A DNA stretch of 64,000 nt, taken from the NCBI RefSeq assembly GCF_000341105.1, contig NZ_ANBB01000044.1:106463-170462 (forward strand). The letters are read 5' to 3'. A program made the translations under genes and the position numbers. Shown one piece after another: positions 43,603 to 51,935 of the stretch; position 1 is the stretch's first letter, and every line of letters begins with the position of its first letter. Below the pieces are notes generated by a model. That model did no database searches and was not told where the DNA came from. It saw only the letters and a program-made list of their open reading frames with translations. Source of the DNA: Nocardiopsis potens DSM 45234. Its GTDB lineage: Bacteria; Actinomycetota; Actinomycetes; Streptosporangiales; Streptosporangiaceae.

Positions 43603-43618
43603 CCCCGCCGAAGCGGGG
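43603..43618 (-). promoter_or_regulatory. UUCG-capped hairpin in the rplU leader
   Basis: On the transcript strand CCCCGC and GCGGGG enclose the very stable tetraloop UUCG. It is 31 bases upstream of the rplU start codon and leaves the Shine-Dalgarno sequence free. It could be a ribosomal-protein autoregulatory element or only a stabilising structure. Confidence 0.4.
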
Positions 43619-43745
43619 GTGAAATGCGCTGCTTTTGACCGCAGCTCGTTACCCATCAGGGCCCGTAGCGGGGCATGGGAATCAAGTCGGGTCTCGGGCG
43701 CGCGAACGATTGGGGCGCGCCGACGCACCGACCCATAGATTACCA

Positions 43746-43764
43746 TCCGCCGCTCGGCGGCGGA
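43746..43764 (-). terminator. Hairpin after the RNase E/G gene
   Basis: TCCGCCGC and GCGGCGGA form an 8-pair stem with a 3-base loop 51 bases beyond the stop of rne, upstream of the rplU promoter region. Confidence 0.55.
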
Positions 43765-43814
43765 CACGCCGCGGCCCGGCCGGACCAGGGGCCTCCCCGG
43801 TCCGGCCGGGTCCG

Positions 43815-46800
43815 TCAACCGGCCTCGACGGGGGCCGAGTCGGGGGCGGTGCCCGCCGACTTGGCCGTCCGCCGGGTGCGCCGGCGGCGGGGCCGCTCGG
43901 CGCCCTCGTCCTGCTCCCCGCCGGCCGGCTCGGCGGCCGCGGAGGACTCCGCGCCGTCCGCCGCCGGGGCGGGGGCCGCCTCCGCGGCGCCCGACGGCGC
44001 CGCGGCAGCCTCCTCCGCGCGCGGCTCCGCGGACCCCTCGGCGGCCTGCTCGCCGCCGGTGTCCGCGGTCGCGCCGGCCGCCTTGCGGGTCCGGCTGCGC
44101 GCGGTGGTCTTCTTCACCGTCCGGGTGCGCTTCGGGGCGGCCTCGGCCGCCGGCTCCGCGGCGCTCTCCCCGGACGCGTCCTCCTGCTCCGCGGCGGGGG
44201 CCGGCTCGGCCTGCCCGGCCTCGGGCGCCTCGGCGGCGGGCTCCTTGGCCGCGGACTCCTTGGCCTTGCGGGTCCGCTTCCGGGGCGCGGCGGCCTTGGC
44301 CGGCTGCTCCACCGGGGCCTCGGCGGGCTCGGCCGCCGCCTCCGCGGGCTTCTCCTCGGCCGCGGCGGCCTCCTCGGCGGGCTCGGCCCCGGCGGCGGCC
44401 TTGCCGGCCTTCTTGGCCCGGCCGCCCTTCCTCGCGGCGGCCTTGCCCTTGCCCTCCTTGGCGCCGTCCTCGGCCTTGGCGGCCTCCCGGGGCTCCTCGG
44501 CCGCGGGCGCCTCCTCGGCGGGCTCGGCCTTGGCGGCGGCCTTGTCGGCCTTCTCCTCCTTGGACTCCTTGGCCTTGTCGTCCTTGGCCTTGGCGTCCTC
44601 GGCGGAGCCGCCCTTGCCCTTCTTCTTCCGGCCGGAGCCGGACTGGTTGCCGGAGCCCTTGCCCTCCACCGGCTCGGAGGAGAGGATCAGGCCGCGCCCG
44701 TTGCACTGCTCGCAGCTGTGCGAGAACGCCTCCAGCAGCCCCTGGCCGACCCGCTTGCGGGTCATCTGCACCAGGCCCAGCGAGGTGACCTCGGCCACCT
44801 GGTGCTTGGTGCGGTCCCGGGAGAGGCACTCCAGCAGCCGGCGCAGCACCAGGTCGCGGTTGCTCTCCAGCACCATGTCGATGAAGTCGATCACGATGAT
44901 GCCGCCGATGTCGCGCAGCCGCAGCTGGCGGACGATCTCCTCGGCCGCCTCGAGGTTGTTCTTGGTGACCGTCTCCTCGAGGTTGCCGCCCTGGCCGGTG
45001 AACTTGCCGGTGTTCACGTCGACCACGGTCATCGCCTCGGTGCGGTCGATGATCAGCGAGCCGCCGCTGGGCAGCCAGACCTTGCGCTCCAGGCCCTTGG
45101 AGATCTGCTCGTCGATCCGGTACGCCTCGAAGATGTCCCGGTCGCCGTCCCACCTGGTCAGGCGCTCGGAGAGCTGCGGGGCCACGTAGTCCACGTAGTC
45201 GTGCACCGTGTCCCAGGCCTCGTCGCCGGAGACGACCAGGCTGGTGAAGTCCTCGTTGAACACGTCCCGGACGACCTTGACGGTCAGGTCCGGCTCGCTG
45301 TTGAGCAGCGCGGGCGCGGTCGCCGACTTCGACTTGCGCTTGATCGACTCCCACTGCGCGGCCAGGCGCGAGATGTCGCGCTCCAGCTCCTCCTCACTGG
45401 CGCCCTCCGCCGCGGTGCGCACGATCACCCCGGCGTTGGCCGGCATGACCTTCTTCAGGATCTGCTTGAGCCGGGCCCGCTCCTTGTCCGGGAGCTTGCG
45501 GCTGATGCCGGTCATCGAGCCGTCCGGCACGTAGACCAGGTACCGGCCGGGGAGGCTGATCTGGCTGGTGAGCCGGGCGCCCTTGTGCCCGATCGGGTCC
45601 TTGGTCACCTGGACCAGCACCGACTGGCCGGACTTGAGCACCGACTCGATCCGCTTGGGCTGGCCCTCCAGCCCGGAGGCGTCCCAGTTCACCTCGCCGG
45701 CGTAGAGCACCGCGTTGCGGCCCTTGCCGATGTCCACGAAGGCGGCCTCCATGGACGGGAGCACGTTCTGCACCCGGCCCAGGTAGACGTTGCCGACGTA
45801 GGAGCGGTGGGTGGAGCGGTCGACGTAGTGCTCGACGAGGACGTCGTCCTCCAGCACGCCGATCTGGGTGCGGTCGCCGATCCGCCGGATCACCAGGTCC
45901 CGCTTGACCGACTCGCGGCGGGCCAGGAACTCCGACTCGGTGATGATCGGGGTGCGCCGGCGGCCCTGCTCGCGGCCCTCGCGGCGGCGCTGCTTCTTCG
46001 CCTCCAGCCGGGTGGAGCCGCGGACCGACTGGACCTCGTCCTCGATCGGCTTCTCGGCGCGCGGCTCGCGCACCTTCACCACGGTGTTGGGCGGGTCGTC
46101 CTTGCCGGGGGCCTCGTCCCCGGCGGAGTCGGAGCCGGAGCGGCGGCGCCGGCGGCGCCGGCGGCGGCTCCCGGAGCCCGAGCCCTCGGCGGACTCCGCC
46201 TGCTCGGCGCCGTCCCCGGAGCCCTCGGCGGCCTGCTCGCGGCCCTCCTCGGCGGCGGCCTCCCGGCCGTCCTCGGCGGCCTGCTCCTCGGCCTCCTCCT
46301 CGCCGGTGCGGGACCGGCCGCGCCCGCGCCCGCCGCGGCGGCGCCGGCGGCGGCCGGGGCGGTCCTCGTCGCCCTCCGCGGCCTCGGCCTCGGCGGCCTC
46401 GGCGGCCTCGGTCTCTTCGGCCTCCTCCTCGGGGGCCTCCTCGGCGGTCCGCTCCACGGTCCCGTTGGCCTCGGCCGGCGGTGCGACCGGGGGCTGGAAC
46501 AGCACCATGGGCGCCTGGAAGGAGAGGGCGGAGGGGTCGGCGGCCTCCTCCGGCTCTTCGGCCGGGGGCGCCTGGAAGGCGGTGCCGGCGGCGGGCGCCT
46601 CGGCCTTGCGGGAGCCGCGGGCGCGGGTGCGCGGGCGCCGCTCCTCCTCGGCGGGCTCCGCTCCGGCGGGCTTCTCCTCGGCGGCCGGCTCGACCGCGGG
46701 CTCCGCGGCCTCCTGGGCCTTCTTCCGGCTCGTCCGGGTGCGGGTCCGGGCGGCCCGGGCCTTCGCCGGGGCCTTCTCCCCGGCCGGCGCGGCCGCCTCT

Positions 46801-47159
46801 TCGGCTGCGGCCTCGGCCGCCTCGGCGGGCTCCGCCGCGGGGGCGGAGGCGCGCCGCGCGGCGGCGCCCTTGCGCGGCGTGTTCACCGCGACCGCGGTCT
46901 CCGGCTCCACCTTCCCCGCCGGAGCGGTCAGCGGAGCGGAGGAGGCCGGCGCCGCCGGCTCGGGCTCGGGCGGCGGCCCGGCCGCGCGCACCGCTCCCTT
47001 GGCGCGCTTCACCGGGGCGCTCACCTTGACCTCGAAGTCCTGCTGGGGCTGGGCGACCGTCACGGTCGTCCGCCCCTGCTTCGGGTCCTGCGCGGTCTCC
47101 GTCGTTTCAGTTGTACCCGCGGTGCCGTCGGCACCGCCGTTGGGCTCGTTCTCGAGCAT
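43815..47159 (-). CDS. rne: Ribonuclease E/G
   Basis: The 1114-residue endoribonuclease processes rRNA and starts mRNA decay. The first roughly 390 residues are Ala/Glu/Pro-rich and disordered with Arg-rich patches (RRRRRRGGRGRGRSRTGEE). The catalytic core follows: S1-type RNA-binding domain near residue 440 (YVGNVYLGRVQNVLPSMEAA), DNase-I-like active site with VVDVNTGKFTG near 710 and VIDFIDM near 756, and the zinc link CEQCNGRG near 820. The last 290 residues are another Ala/Glu/Lys-rich tail. Long tails on both sides of the core are typical of actinobacterial RNase E and serve as a scaffold for partner enzymes. Confidence 0.96.
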   Translation of the reverse strand: MLENEPNGGADGTAGTTETTETAQDPKQGRTTVTVAQPQQDFEVKVSAPVKRAKGAVRAAGPPPEPEPAAPASSAPLTAPAGKVEPETAVAVNTPRKGAAARRASAPAAEPAEAAEAAAEEAAAPAGEKAPAKARAARTRTRTSRKKAQEAAEPAVEPAAEEKPAGAEPAEEERRPRTRARGSRKAEAPAAGTAFQAPPAEEPEEAADPSALSFQAPMVLFQPPVAPPAEANGTVERTAEEAPEEEAEETEAAEAAEAEAAEGDEDRPGRRRRRRGGRGRGRSRTGEEEAEEQAAEDGREAAAEEGREQAAEGSGDGAEQAESAEGSGSGSRRRRRRRRRSGSDSAGDEAPGKDDPPNTVVKVREPRAEKPIEDEVQSVRGSTRLEAKKQRRREGREQGRRRTPIITESEFLARRESVKRDLVIRRIGDRTQIGVLEDDVLVEHYVDRSTHRSYVGNVYLGRVQNVLPSMEAAFVDIGKGRNAVLYAGEVNWDASGLEGQPKRIESVLKSGQSVLVQVTKDPIGHKGARLTSQISLPGRYLVYVPDGSMTGISRKLPDKERARLKQILKKVMPANAGVIVRTAAEGASEEELERDISRLAAQWESIKRKSKSATAPALLNSEPDLTVKVVRDVFNEDFTSLVVSGDEAWDTVHDYVDYVAPQLSERLTRWDGDRDIFEAYRIDEQISKGLERKVWLPSGGSLIIDRTEAMTVVDVNTGKFTGQGGNLEETVTKNNLEAAEEIVRQLRLRDIGGIIVIDFIDMVLESNRDLVLRRLLECLSRDRTKHQVAEVTSLGLVQMTRKRVGQGLLEAFSHSCEQCNGRGLILSSEPVEGKGSGNQSGSGRKKKGKGGSAEDAKAKDDKAKESKEEKADKAAAKAEPAEEAPAAEEPREAAKAEDGAKEGKGKAAARKGGRAKKAGKAAAGAEPAEEAAAAEEKPAEAAAEPAEAPVEQPAKAAAPRKRTRKAKESAAKEPAAEAPEAGQAEPAPAAEQEDASGESAAEPAAEAAPKRTRTVKKTTARSRTRKAAGATADTGGEQAAEGSAEPRAEEAAAAPSGAAEAAPAPAADGAESSAAAEPAGGEQDEGAERPRRRRTRRTAKSAGTAPDSAPVEAG

Positions 47160-47283
47160 CCGGGCGGTCTCCCGTCAGAGCCCTCGGGCGCGGCCTCGGC
47201 TCGCCGAGCCTCTGCCGCCGCTCGCGAGGACTGTCGTCGCTGTTTCGGCGCCGGTGGTGTTCGCACACCCCCGGGCAAAGTCG

Positions 47284-48216
47284 TCATCGTTCGCCCGCGT
47301 CCCCCGTCGAGGGCGGCGCGTGCGCGCCCTCCGCGGGCGGGGACGGCCGCGGAGTCCACTCCGCGCGTCCGGGCGGGTCGGCCTTTCGATCCGCTCCGAG
47401 CGGATCGGCGACCACGCCGGACTCCTCGTCCAGCGGCCCCTGCGCCAGCCGGGTCATCACCGGTGATGACGGCGGCGCCAGGCCGGCCGCTTGACGAAGG
47501 CCGGTCACTACATCGTCCGGTCGTACGGCTGGTGTGGTATGCCGTATGACCATTCGAAGTATGGCATATGTCGCTTCTCGTCCCGTTCCGGTGCGCCCCG
47601 CCGACTCGAGTCGGACGACGGCACCGCGGGCGTCGAAGCGCCGGCGGCCCTTCTTGGTGAGCCGCTCGACCTCCACACCGTCGGCCGCCAGGAACACGGC
47701 CGCGGCCCGCTCGGCGTCTTCGGGGGCGACGCCGGGCAGTTCCACTCTCCACTCCGATGCTTCCAGGCGGTCCGCCAGGCCGCCGGTGCCCGCCGGTACG
47801 GCCTCCGCGACGTCCAGCCCTTCGGGCAGCGCCGCGTCGAGGCCGACCTGTACCTGCTCGACGCCGGCCGGTTCGGCCAGCACCATCTCGAAGTACTCCG
47901 CCTCGCTCGCGACTCCGGTGGGAGCCGCGCCCGCGTAGGAGATCTTCGGGTGCGGGGAGAACCCGGCCGAGTAGGCAACGGGCACCCCCGCCCTCCGCAC
48001 GGCCCGCTCCAGCACCCGCGCGATGTCGCGGTGGCTGGCGAACCGCATCCGGCCGCTCTTGCGGTAGCGGACGCGGATCCGGTGGCCGGTCCGTTCGTCG
48101 GAGGGCGGAGCCTCGCCCTGAGGTACCGGGGGCAGCGGTACTCCTTTCCTGTCCAACTCCCCGAGCGGGCGGCCGATTCCTGCACGACACACCCACCTGG
48201 GGAATTCACGTCCCAT
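47284..48216 (-). CDS. DUF2344 (TIGR03936-family) partner of radical SAM protein
   Basis: The 310-residue product has the conserved RIRVRYRKSGRMRFASHRD region near residue 45, then YSAGFSPHPKISYAGAAPTGVASEAEY and VELPGVAPEDAE. In many bacteria this domain is fused to the C-terminus of a radical SAM protein; here it is a separate gene 446 bases downstream of it. The function is unknown. The start is uncertain: ATG 48216 lacks a clear ribosome-binding site, and TTG 48156 directly after GGGGAG is possible. Codons at 47489-47595 are unusually A/T-ending. The C-terminal 70 residues are Pro-rich and variable. Confidence 0.82.
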   Translation of the reverse strand: MGREFPRWVCRAGIGRPLGELDRKGVPLPPVPQGEAPPSDERTGHRIRVRYRKSGRMRFASHRDIARVLERAVRRAGVPVAYSAGFSPHPKISYAGAAPTGVASEAEYFEMVLAEPAGVEQVQVGLDAALPEGLDVAEAVPAGTGGLADRLEASEWRVELPGVAPEDAERAAAVFLAADGVEVERLTKKGRRRFDARGAVVRLESAGRTGTGREATYAILRMVIRHTTPAVRPDDVVTGLRQAAGLAPPSSPVMTRLAQGPLDEESGVVADPLGADRKADPPGRAEWTPRPSPPAEGAHAPPSTGDAGER

Positions 48217-48662
48217 TCAGCCTACGGCCCGCGGCGGGGGGCGCGCGCCACCGACCCGGCCGTGTCGGCCGATCACCCGACGTAAGGGAGATCTCGCCCG
48301 TCGGCCGGTTCCATGCGTCTCGCACGTAGATGCTCTTCCCCCGGCGCGCCCCGTTGAAAAGCCCGGCGGCGGCGTTCCATCCCGACCGGTACGGACACCG
48401 CCCCGGCCGCCTCCCCGGACTCCCCCCGCCAGACCCCCTCCGACCTGCTGTTTCGAGCGGTCCAAAATTTTCTTCGAGTTTTTTCGCCGATCGTGCAAAC
48501 CATTCGGCGACCACGTCCGTCCTACTGCACGTATGGCCCGGCGCGAGCGGGGCGCCGGGCCATACCCCTTCCGCCCGGCCCGATCGGGCCCGCTCCGCCG
48601 CCCTCCGGCCGCGTCGAGCACCCGGGCGAACCCCGTTCTCCTCCGGCGCCCCGCGCGCCCGG
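48217..48662. other. 446-bp intergenic region with an AT-rich island
   Basis: The region separates the radical SAM gene from its DUF2344 partner on the minus strand. Bases about 48450-48510 are clearly AT-richer than the surroundings (AAAATTTT and a run of six T on the plus strand). A minus-strand frame from GTG 48514 reads AEWFARSAKKLEENFG but then loses coding character. I regard the island as promoter or leader DNA for the DUF2344 gene and not as a gene. Confidence 0.5.
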
Positions 48663-50612
48663 TCAGCGCACCGACAGCGGCAGCAGCTTCGAGCGGTCCT
48701 GCGGCCCCACCCCGATCTGGATCTCGGCGCCGGTGCTCGGGCAGACGCCGCAGTCGTAGCAGGGGTTCCACCGGCAGTCGTCGACCTCGACCGACTCCTC
48801 GCCGTGCCGGGCGTCCTGCCAGTCCTGCCAGAGCCAGTCCCGGTCCAGGCCCGCGTCCAGGTGGTCCCAGGGCAGCACCTCGTCCTCGGCGCGCTCGCGC
48901 ACCGTGAACCAGTCCAGGTCGACCGGCCCGCCGGCGAACGCCTCCGCGGCGCAGCGGTGCCAGCGCTCCCGGTCGAAGTGCTCGCTCCACCCGTCGAACC
49001 GGCCGCCGTCCCGCCAGACCCGCTCGACCACCGCGCCGACCCGGCGATCGCCCCGGGAGAGCAGCCCCTCGATGACCGACGGCGCGCCCTCGTGGTAGCG
49101 CAGCCCGATCGCCCGGCCGTAGCGCTTGTCCGCGCGGAGCTCGTCCCGCAGCCGGCGCAGCCGGGCGTCGACCACCTCGGCCGGGGCCTGCCCGACCCAC
49201 TGGAACGGGGTGTGCGGCTTGGGCACGAACCCGCCGATGGAGACGGTGCACCGGATGTCGCTCCGGCCGGTGGCCTCCCGGCCGGTCCGCACCACCTCCC
49301 TGGCCAGGTCGGCGATGGCCAGCACGTCCTCGTCCTCCTCGGTGGGCAGGCCGCACATGAAGTACAGCTTGACCTGCCGCCAGCCGGCCGCGTAGGCGGC
49401 GGTGACGGTGCGGATCAGGTCCTGCTCGGTGACCATCTTGTTGATCACCCGGCGCATCCGCTCGCTGCCGCCCTCCGGGGCGAAGGTCAGCCCGGAGCGG
49501 CGGCCGGAGCGGGCCAGCTCGCCGGCGAGCTCGATGTTGAACGCGTCCACCCGGGTGGAGGGGAGCGACAGCCCGGTGCCGGTGCCCTCGTACCGGTCGG
49601 CCAGGGTCTTGGTGATCGAGCCGATCTCGCTGTGGTCGGCGCTGGACAGCGAGAGCAGGCCGACCTCCTGGAACCCGGAGGCCCGCACCCCCTGCTCCAC
49701 CATGTCCCGCACCACCGCGCCGCTGCGCTCGCGCACCGGCCGGGTGATCATGCCCGCCTGGCAGAACCGGCAGCCGCGGGTGCAGCCCCGGAAGATCTCC
49801 ACGCTGTAGCGCTCGTGCACCGACTCCGCGATCGGCACGATCGGCCGCTTCGGGTAGGGCCACCGGTCCAGGTCCATCACGGTGTGCTTGTGCACCCGCC
49901 ACGGCACGCCCGGCCGGTTCGGGCGGTAGCCGCCGATCCGCCCGTCGGGCAGGTAGTCCACGTCGTAGAAGCGCGGCACGTACACCCCGCCGCCGGCGGC
50001 CAGCCGCTCCAGCAGGCCGTCCCGGCCGCCGGGCCGCCCCTCCCGCTTCCACTCCCGCACCACCTCGGTGACGGCCAGCGCGATCTCCTCCCCGTCGCCG
50101 AGCACCGCGGCGTCCAGGAAGTCGGCGACCGGCTCCGGGTTGAACGCGGCGTGCCCGCCGGCCAGCACCACGGGGTGGTCCTCGCCCCGGTCGGCCGCGT
50201 GCAGCGGGATGCCGGCCAGGTCCAGGGCGGTGAGCAGGTTGGTGTAGCCCATCTCGCTGGCGAAGCTCACCCCGAGCAGGTCGAACCCGCCGACCGGTCG
50301 GTGCGCGTCCACGGTGAACTGCGGGACGCCGTGCTCGCGCATCAGCGCCTCCAGGTCGGTGCCGACCGCGTAGGTCCGCTCGGCCAGCACCCCGTCCCGC
50401 TCGTTCAGGATCTCGTAGAGGATCTGGATCCCCTGGTTGGGCACGCCCACCTCGTAGGCGTCGGGGTACATCAGCGCCCAGCGCACCTCGGCGGCGTCCC
50501 AGTCCGCCGCGACCGAGTTCAGCTCACCGCCCACGTACTGGACCGGTTTGCGCACCCGCGGCAGCAGCTCCTCCAGCCACGGAAAGACACTCTCACCTGC
50601 ATCGGCGACCAT
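48663..50612 (-). CDS. Radical SAM protein (TIGR03960 family)
   Basis: The 649-residue protein has an N-terminal B12-binding-like region (VRWALMYPDAYEVGVPNQGIQILYEI, SFASEMGYTNLLTAL) and a radical SAM core with the [4Fe-4S] motif CTRGCRFC at about residues 273-280. A second set of cysteines near the C-terminus (DCRWNPCYDCGVC) could bind an auxiliary cluster. It occurs next to RNase E/G and the L21/L27 genes across actinobacteria, but its reaction is unknown; RNA or protein methylthiolation-type chemistry is a guess from the architecture. ATG 50612 is preceded by GGAGGG. Confidence 0.9.
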   Translation of the reverse strand: MVADAGESVFPWLEELLPRVRKPVQYVGGELNSVAADWDAAEVRWALMYPDAYEVGVPNQGIQILYEILNERDGVLAERTYAVGTDLEALMREHGVPQFTVDAHRPVGGFDLLGVSFASEMGYTNLLTALDLAGIPLHAADRGEDHPVVLAGGHAAFNPEPVADFLDAAVLGDGEEIALAVTEVVREWKREGRPGGRDGLLERLAAGGGVYVPRFYDVDYLPDGRIGGYRPNRPGVPWRVHKHTVMDLDRWPYPKRPIVPIAESVHERYSVEIFRGCTRGCRFCQAGMITRPVRERSGAVVRDMVEQGVRASGFQEVGLLSLSSADHSEIGSITKTLADRYEGTGTGLSLPSTRVDAFNIELAGELARSGRRSGLTFAPEGGSERMRRVINKMVTEQDLIRTVTAAYAAGWRQVKLYFMCGLPTEEDEDVLAIADLAREVVRTGREATGRSDIRCTVSIGGFVPKPHTPFQWVGQAPAEVVDARLRRLRDELRADKRYGRAIGLRYHEGAPSVIEGLLSRGDRRVGAVVERVWRDGGRFDGWSEHFDRERWHRCAAEAFAGGPVDLDWFTVRERAEDEVLPWDHLDAGLDRDWLWQDWQDARHGEESVEVDDCRWNPCYDCGVCPSTGAEIQIGVGPQDRSKLLPLSVR

Positions 50613-50713
50613 CGGGCCCGTCCCTCCGGATCGGATGGCGGGCCGCGCCGGCACTCCCGGCGGACCCGCGGAGTCCTGTCGGTCCAGGTTAGATCGGCCG
50701 GGGAGCCCGCCGC

Positions 50714-51886
50714 TCAGCTCCGGCCCCGGTCCCGGGCCCCGATGCCCAGCACCATGCCGACCGCGGCGAGGTTGGCGATGGCGGCGGTACCGCCGTAGGA
50801 GACGAACGGCAGCGGGATGCCGGTGATCGGGGTGATGCCGATGGTCATCCCGATGTTGATGAAGCTCTGGAAGGCGAACCAGGAGGCGACGCCGGTGCAG
50901 AGCAGCCGGGCGTAGGGCTGGCTGCACAGCGAGGCGATCCGCAGGATCCGCCAGAGCACCACGCCGATCAGCGCGATGATCAGCGTGCTGCCGATGAAAC
51001 CCAGCTCCTCCCCTGCCACGGTGAAGATGAAGTCGGTGTGCTGCTCGGGCACGAACCGGCCGCTGGTCTGCTCGCCCTGGAACAGCCCGGTCCCGGTGAA
51101 CCCGCCGGAGCCCACCGCGATCATCGCCTGGTTGGCGTTGTAGCCGCGGCCCAGCGGGTCCGAGGACGGGTCGACGAAGCTGGTCAGCCGGGCCAGCTGG
51201 TAGGCCTTGAGCAGGCCCAGCGACCAGACCGCGACCAGGGCGCCCACGCCGCACGCGGCCAGCCCGGCGATCCAGCGCAGCGGCGCCCCGGACAGCGCCA
51301 GCATGCCCAGGTAGGTCGCCCCGATGACCAGCAGCGACCCCAGGTCGGGCTGGAGCATCACCAGCACCGCGGGCACCGCCAGCACCGCCAGGCTGAACAG
51401 CACGTCGCGGGAGGTGGGCGCGTGCTCGCCGTCCCGCGGCTCGCCCAGCAGCACCGCCACCATCATCACCAGGCCCAGCTTGGCCGGCTCCACCGGCTGC
51501 AGCTGCAGGCCGCCGATGACCAGCCAGGACCGGGTCCCGTTGATCACCGCGCCGAGCGGGGTGAGCACCAGCACCAGGGCGATGGAGCAGAGCACGAAGA
51601 CGATCGGCGCGTAGGCCCGGACCGTCCGGTGGTCCAGCGCGGTCAGCCCCGCGCAGCACAGCCCGCCGATGGCCGCGTAGAGCAGGTGCCGCTCCACGTA
51701 GTGCAGCTGCTCGGCCGGGTCGCCGGGCGTGTAGGTGGCGGCGGCCAGCAGCACGGTGCCGATCGCGACGAGCGCCGCGACCGCGCCGACCAGCGGCCCG
51801 TCCACCCGGCGGGGCAGCGCCCCCGCGATGGCGCGGGCCGCGCGCTCACCGGAGGACCTGGGCCGGGGTTGGTTTCCGATGCTCAA
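50714..51886 (-). CDS. rodA: Peptidoglycan glycosyltransferase RodA
   Basis: The 390-residue SEDS protein polymerises glycan strands during lateral wall growth with PBP2. It has about ten membrane helices and SEDS signatures: NGTRSWLVIGGLQLQPVEPAKLGLV, VLLGEPRDGE, LQPDLGSLLVI, GRGYNANQAMIAVGSGG, EQHTDFIFTVAGEELGFIG and the C-terminal GIPLPFVSYGGTA. It is the last gene of the mre operon in the minus direction, 49 bases after mrdA. The basic N-terminal tail is cytoplasmic. Confidence 0.95.
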   Translation of the reverse strand: MSIGNQPRPRSSGERAARAIAGALPRRVDGPLVGAVAALVAIGTVLLAAATYTPGDPAEQLHYVERHLLYAAIGGLCCAGLTALDHRTVRAYAPIVFVLCSIALVLVLTPLGAVINGTRSWLVIGGLQLQPVEPAKLGLVMMVAVLLGEPRDGEHAPTSRDVLFSLAVLAVPAVLVMLQPDLGSLLVIGATYLGMLALSGAPLRWIAGLAACGVGALVAVWSLGLLKAYQLARLTSFVDPSSDPLGRGYNANQAMIAVGSGGFTGTGLFQGEQTSGRFVPEQHTDFIFTVAGEELGFIGSTLIIALIGVVLWRILRIASLCSQPYARLLCTGVASWFAFQSFINIGMTIGITPITGIPLPFVSYGGTAAIANLAAVGMVLGIGARDRGRS

Positions 51887-51935
51887 GGCGGACCGTCCTC
51901 CGGGTCGCTGGGTCGTCGTCGGGTCGGGGCCGGGC

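Noticed and set aside
43635..47549. A 1304-codon open frame on the plus strand
   Set aside because: It is antisense to rne, whose domains are unmistakable. Ala/Glu-rich genes with G/C-ending codons leave stop-free frames on the other strand.
48206..48514. 102-codon frame upstream of the DUF2344 gene
   Set aside because: It begins plausibly but turns into Gly/Arg/Pro-rich sequence without third-position bias and overlaps the next start; kept only as a note on the AT-rich island.
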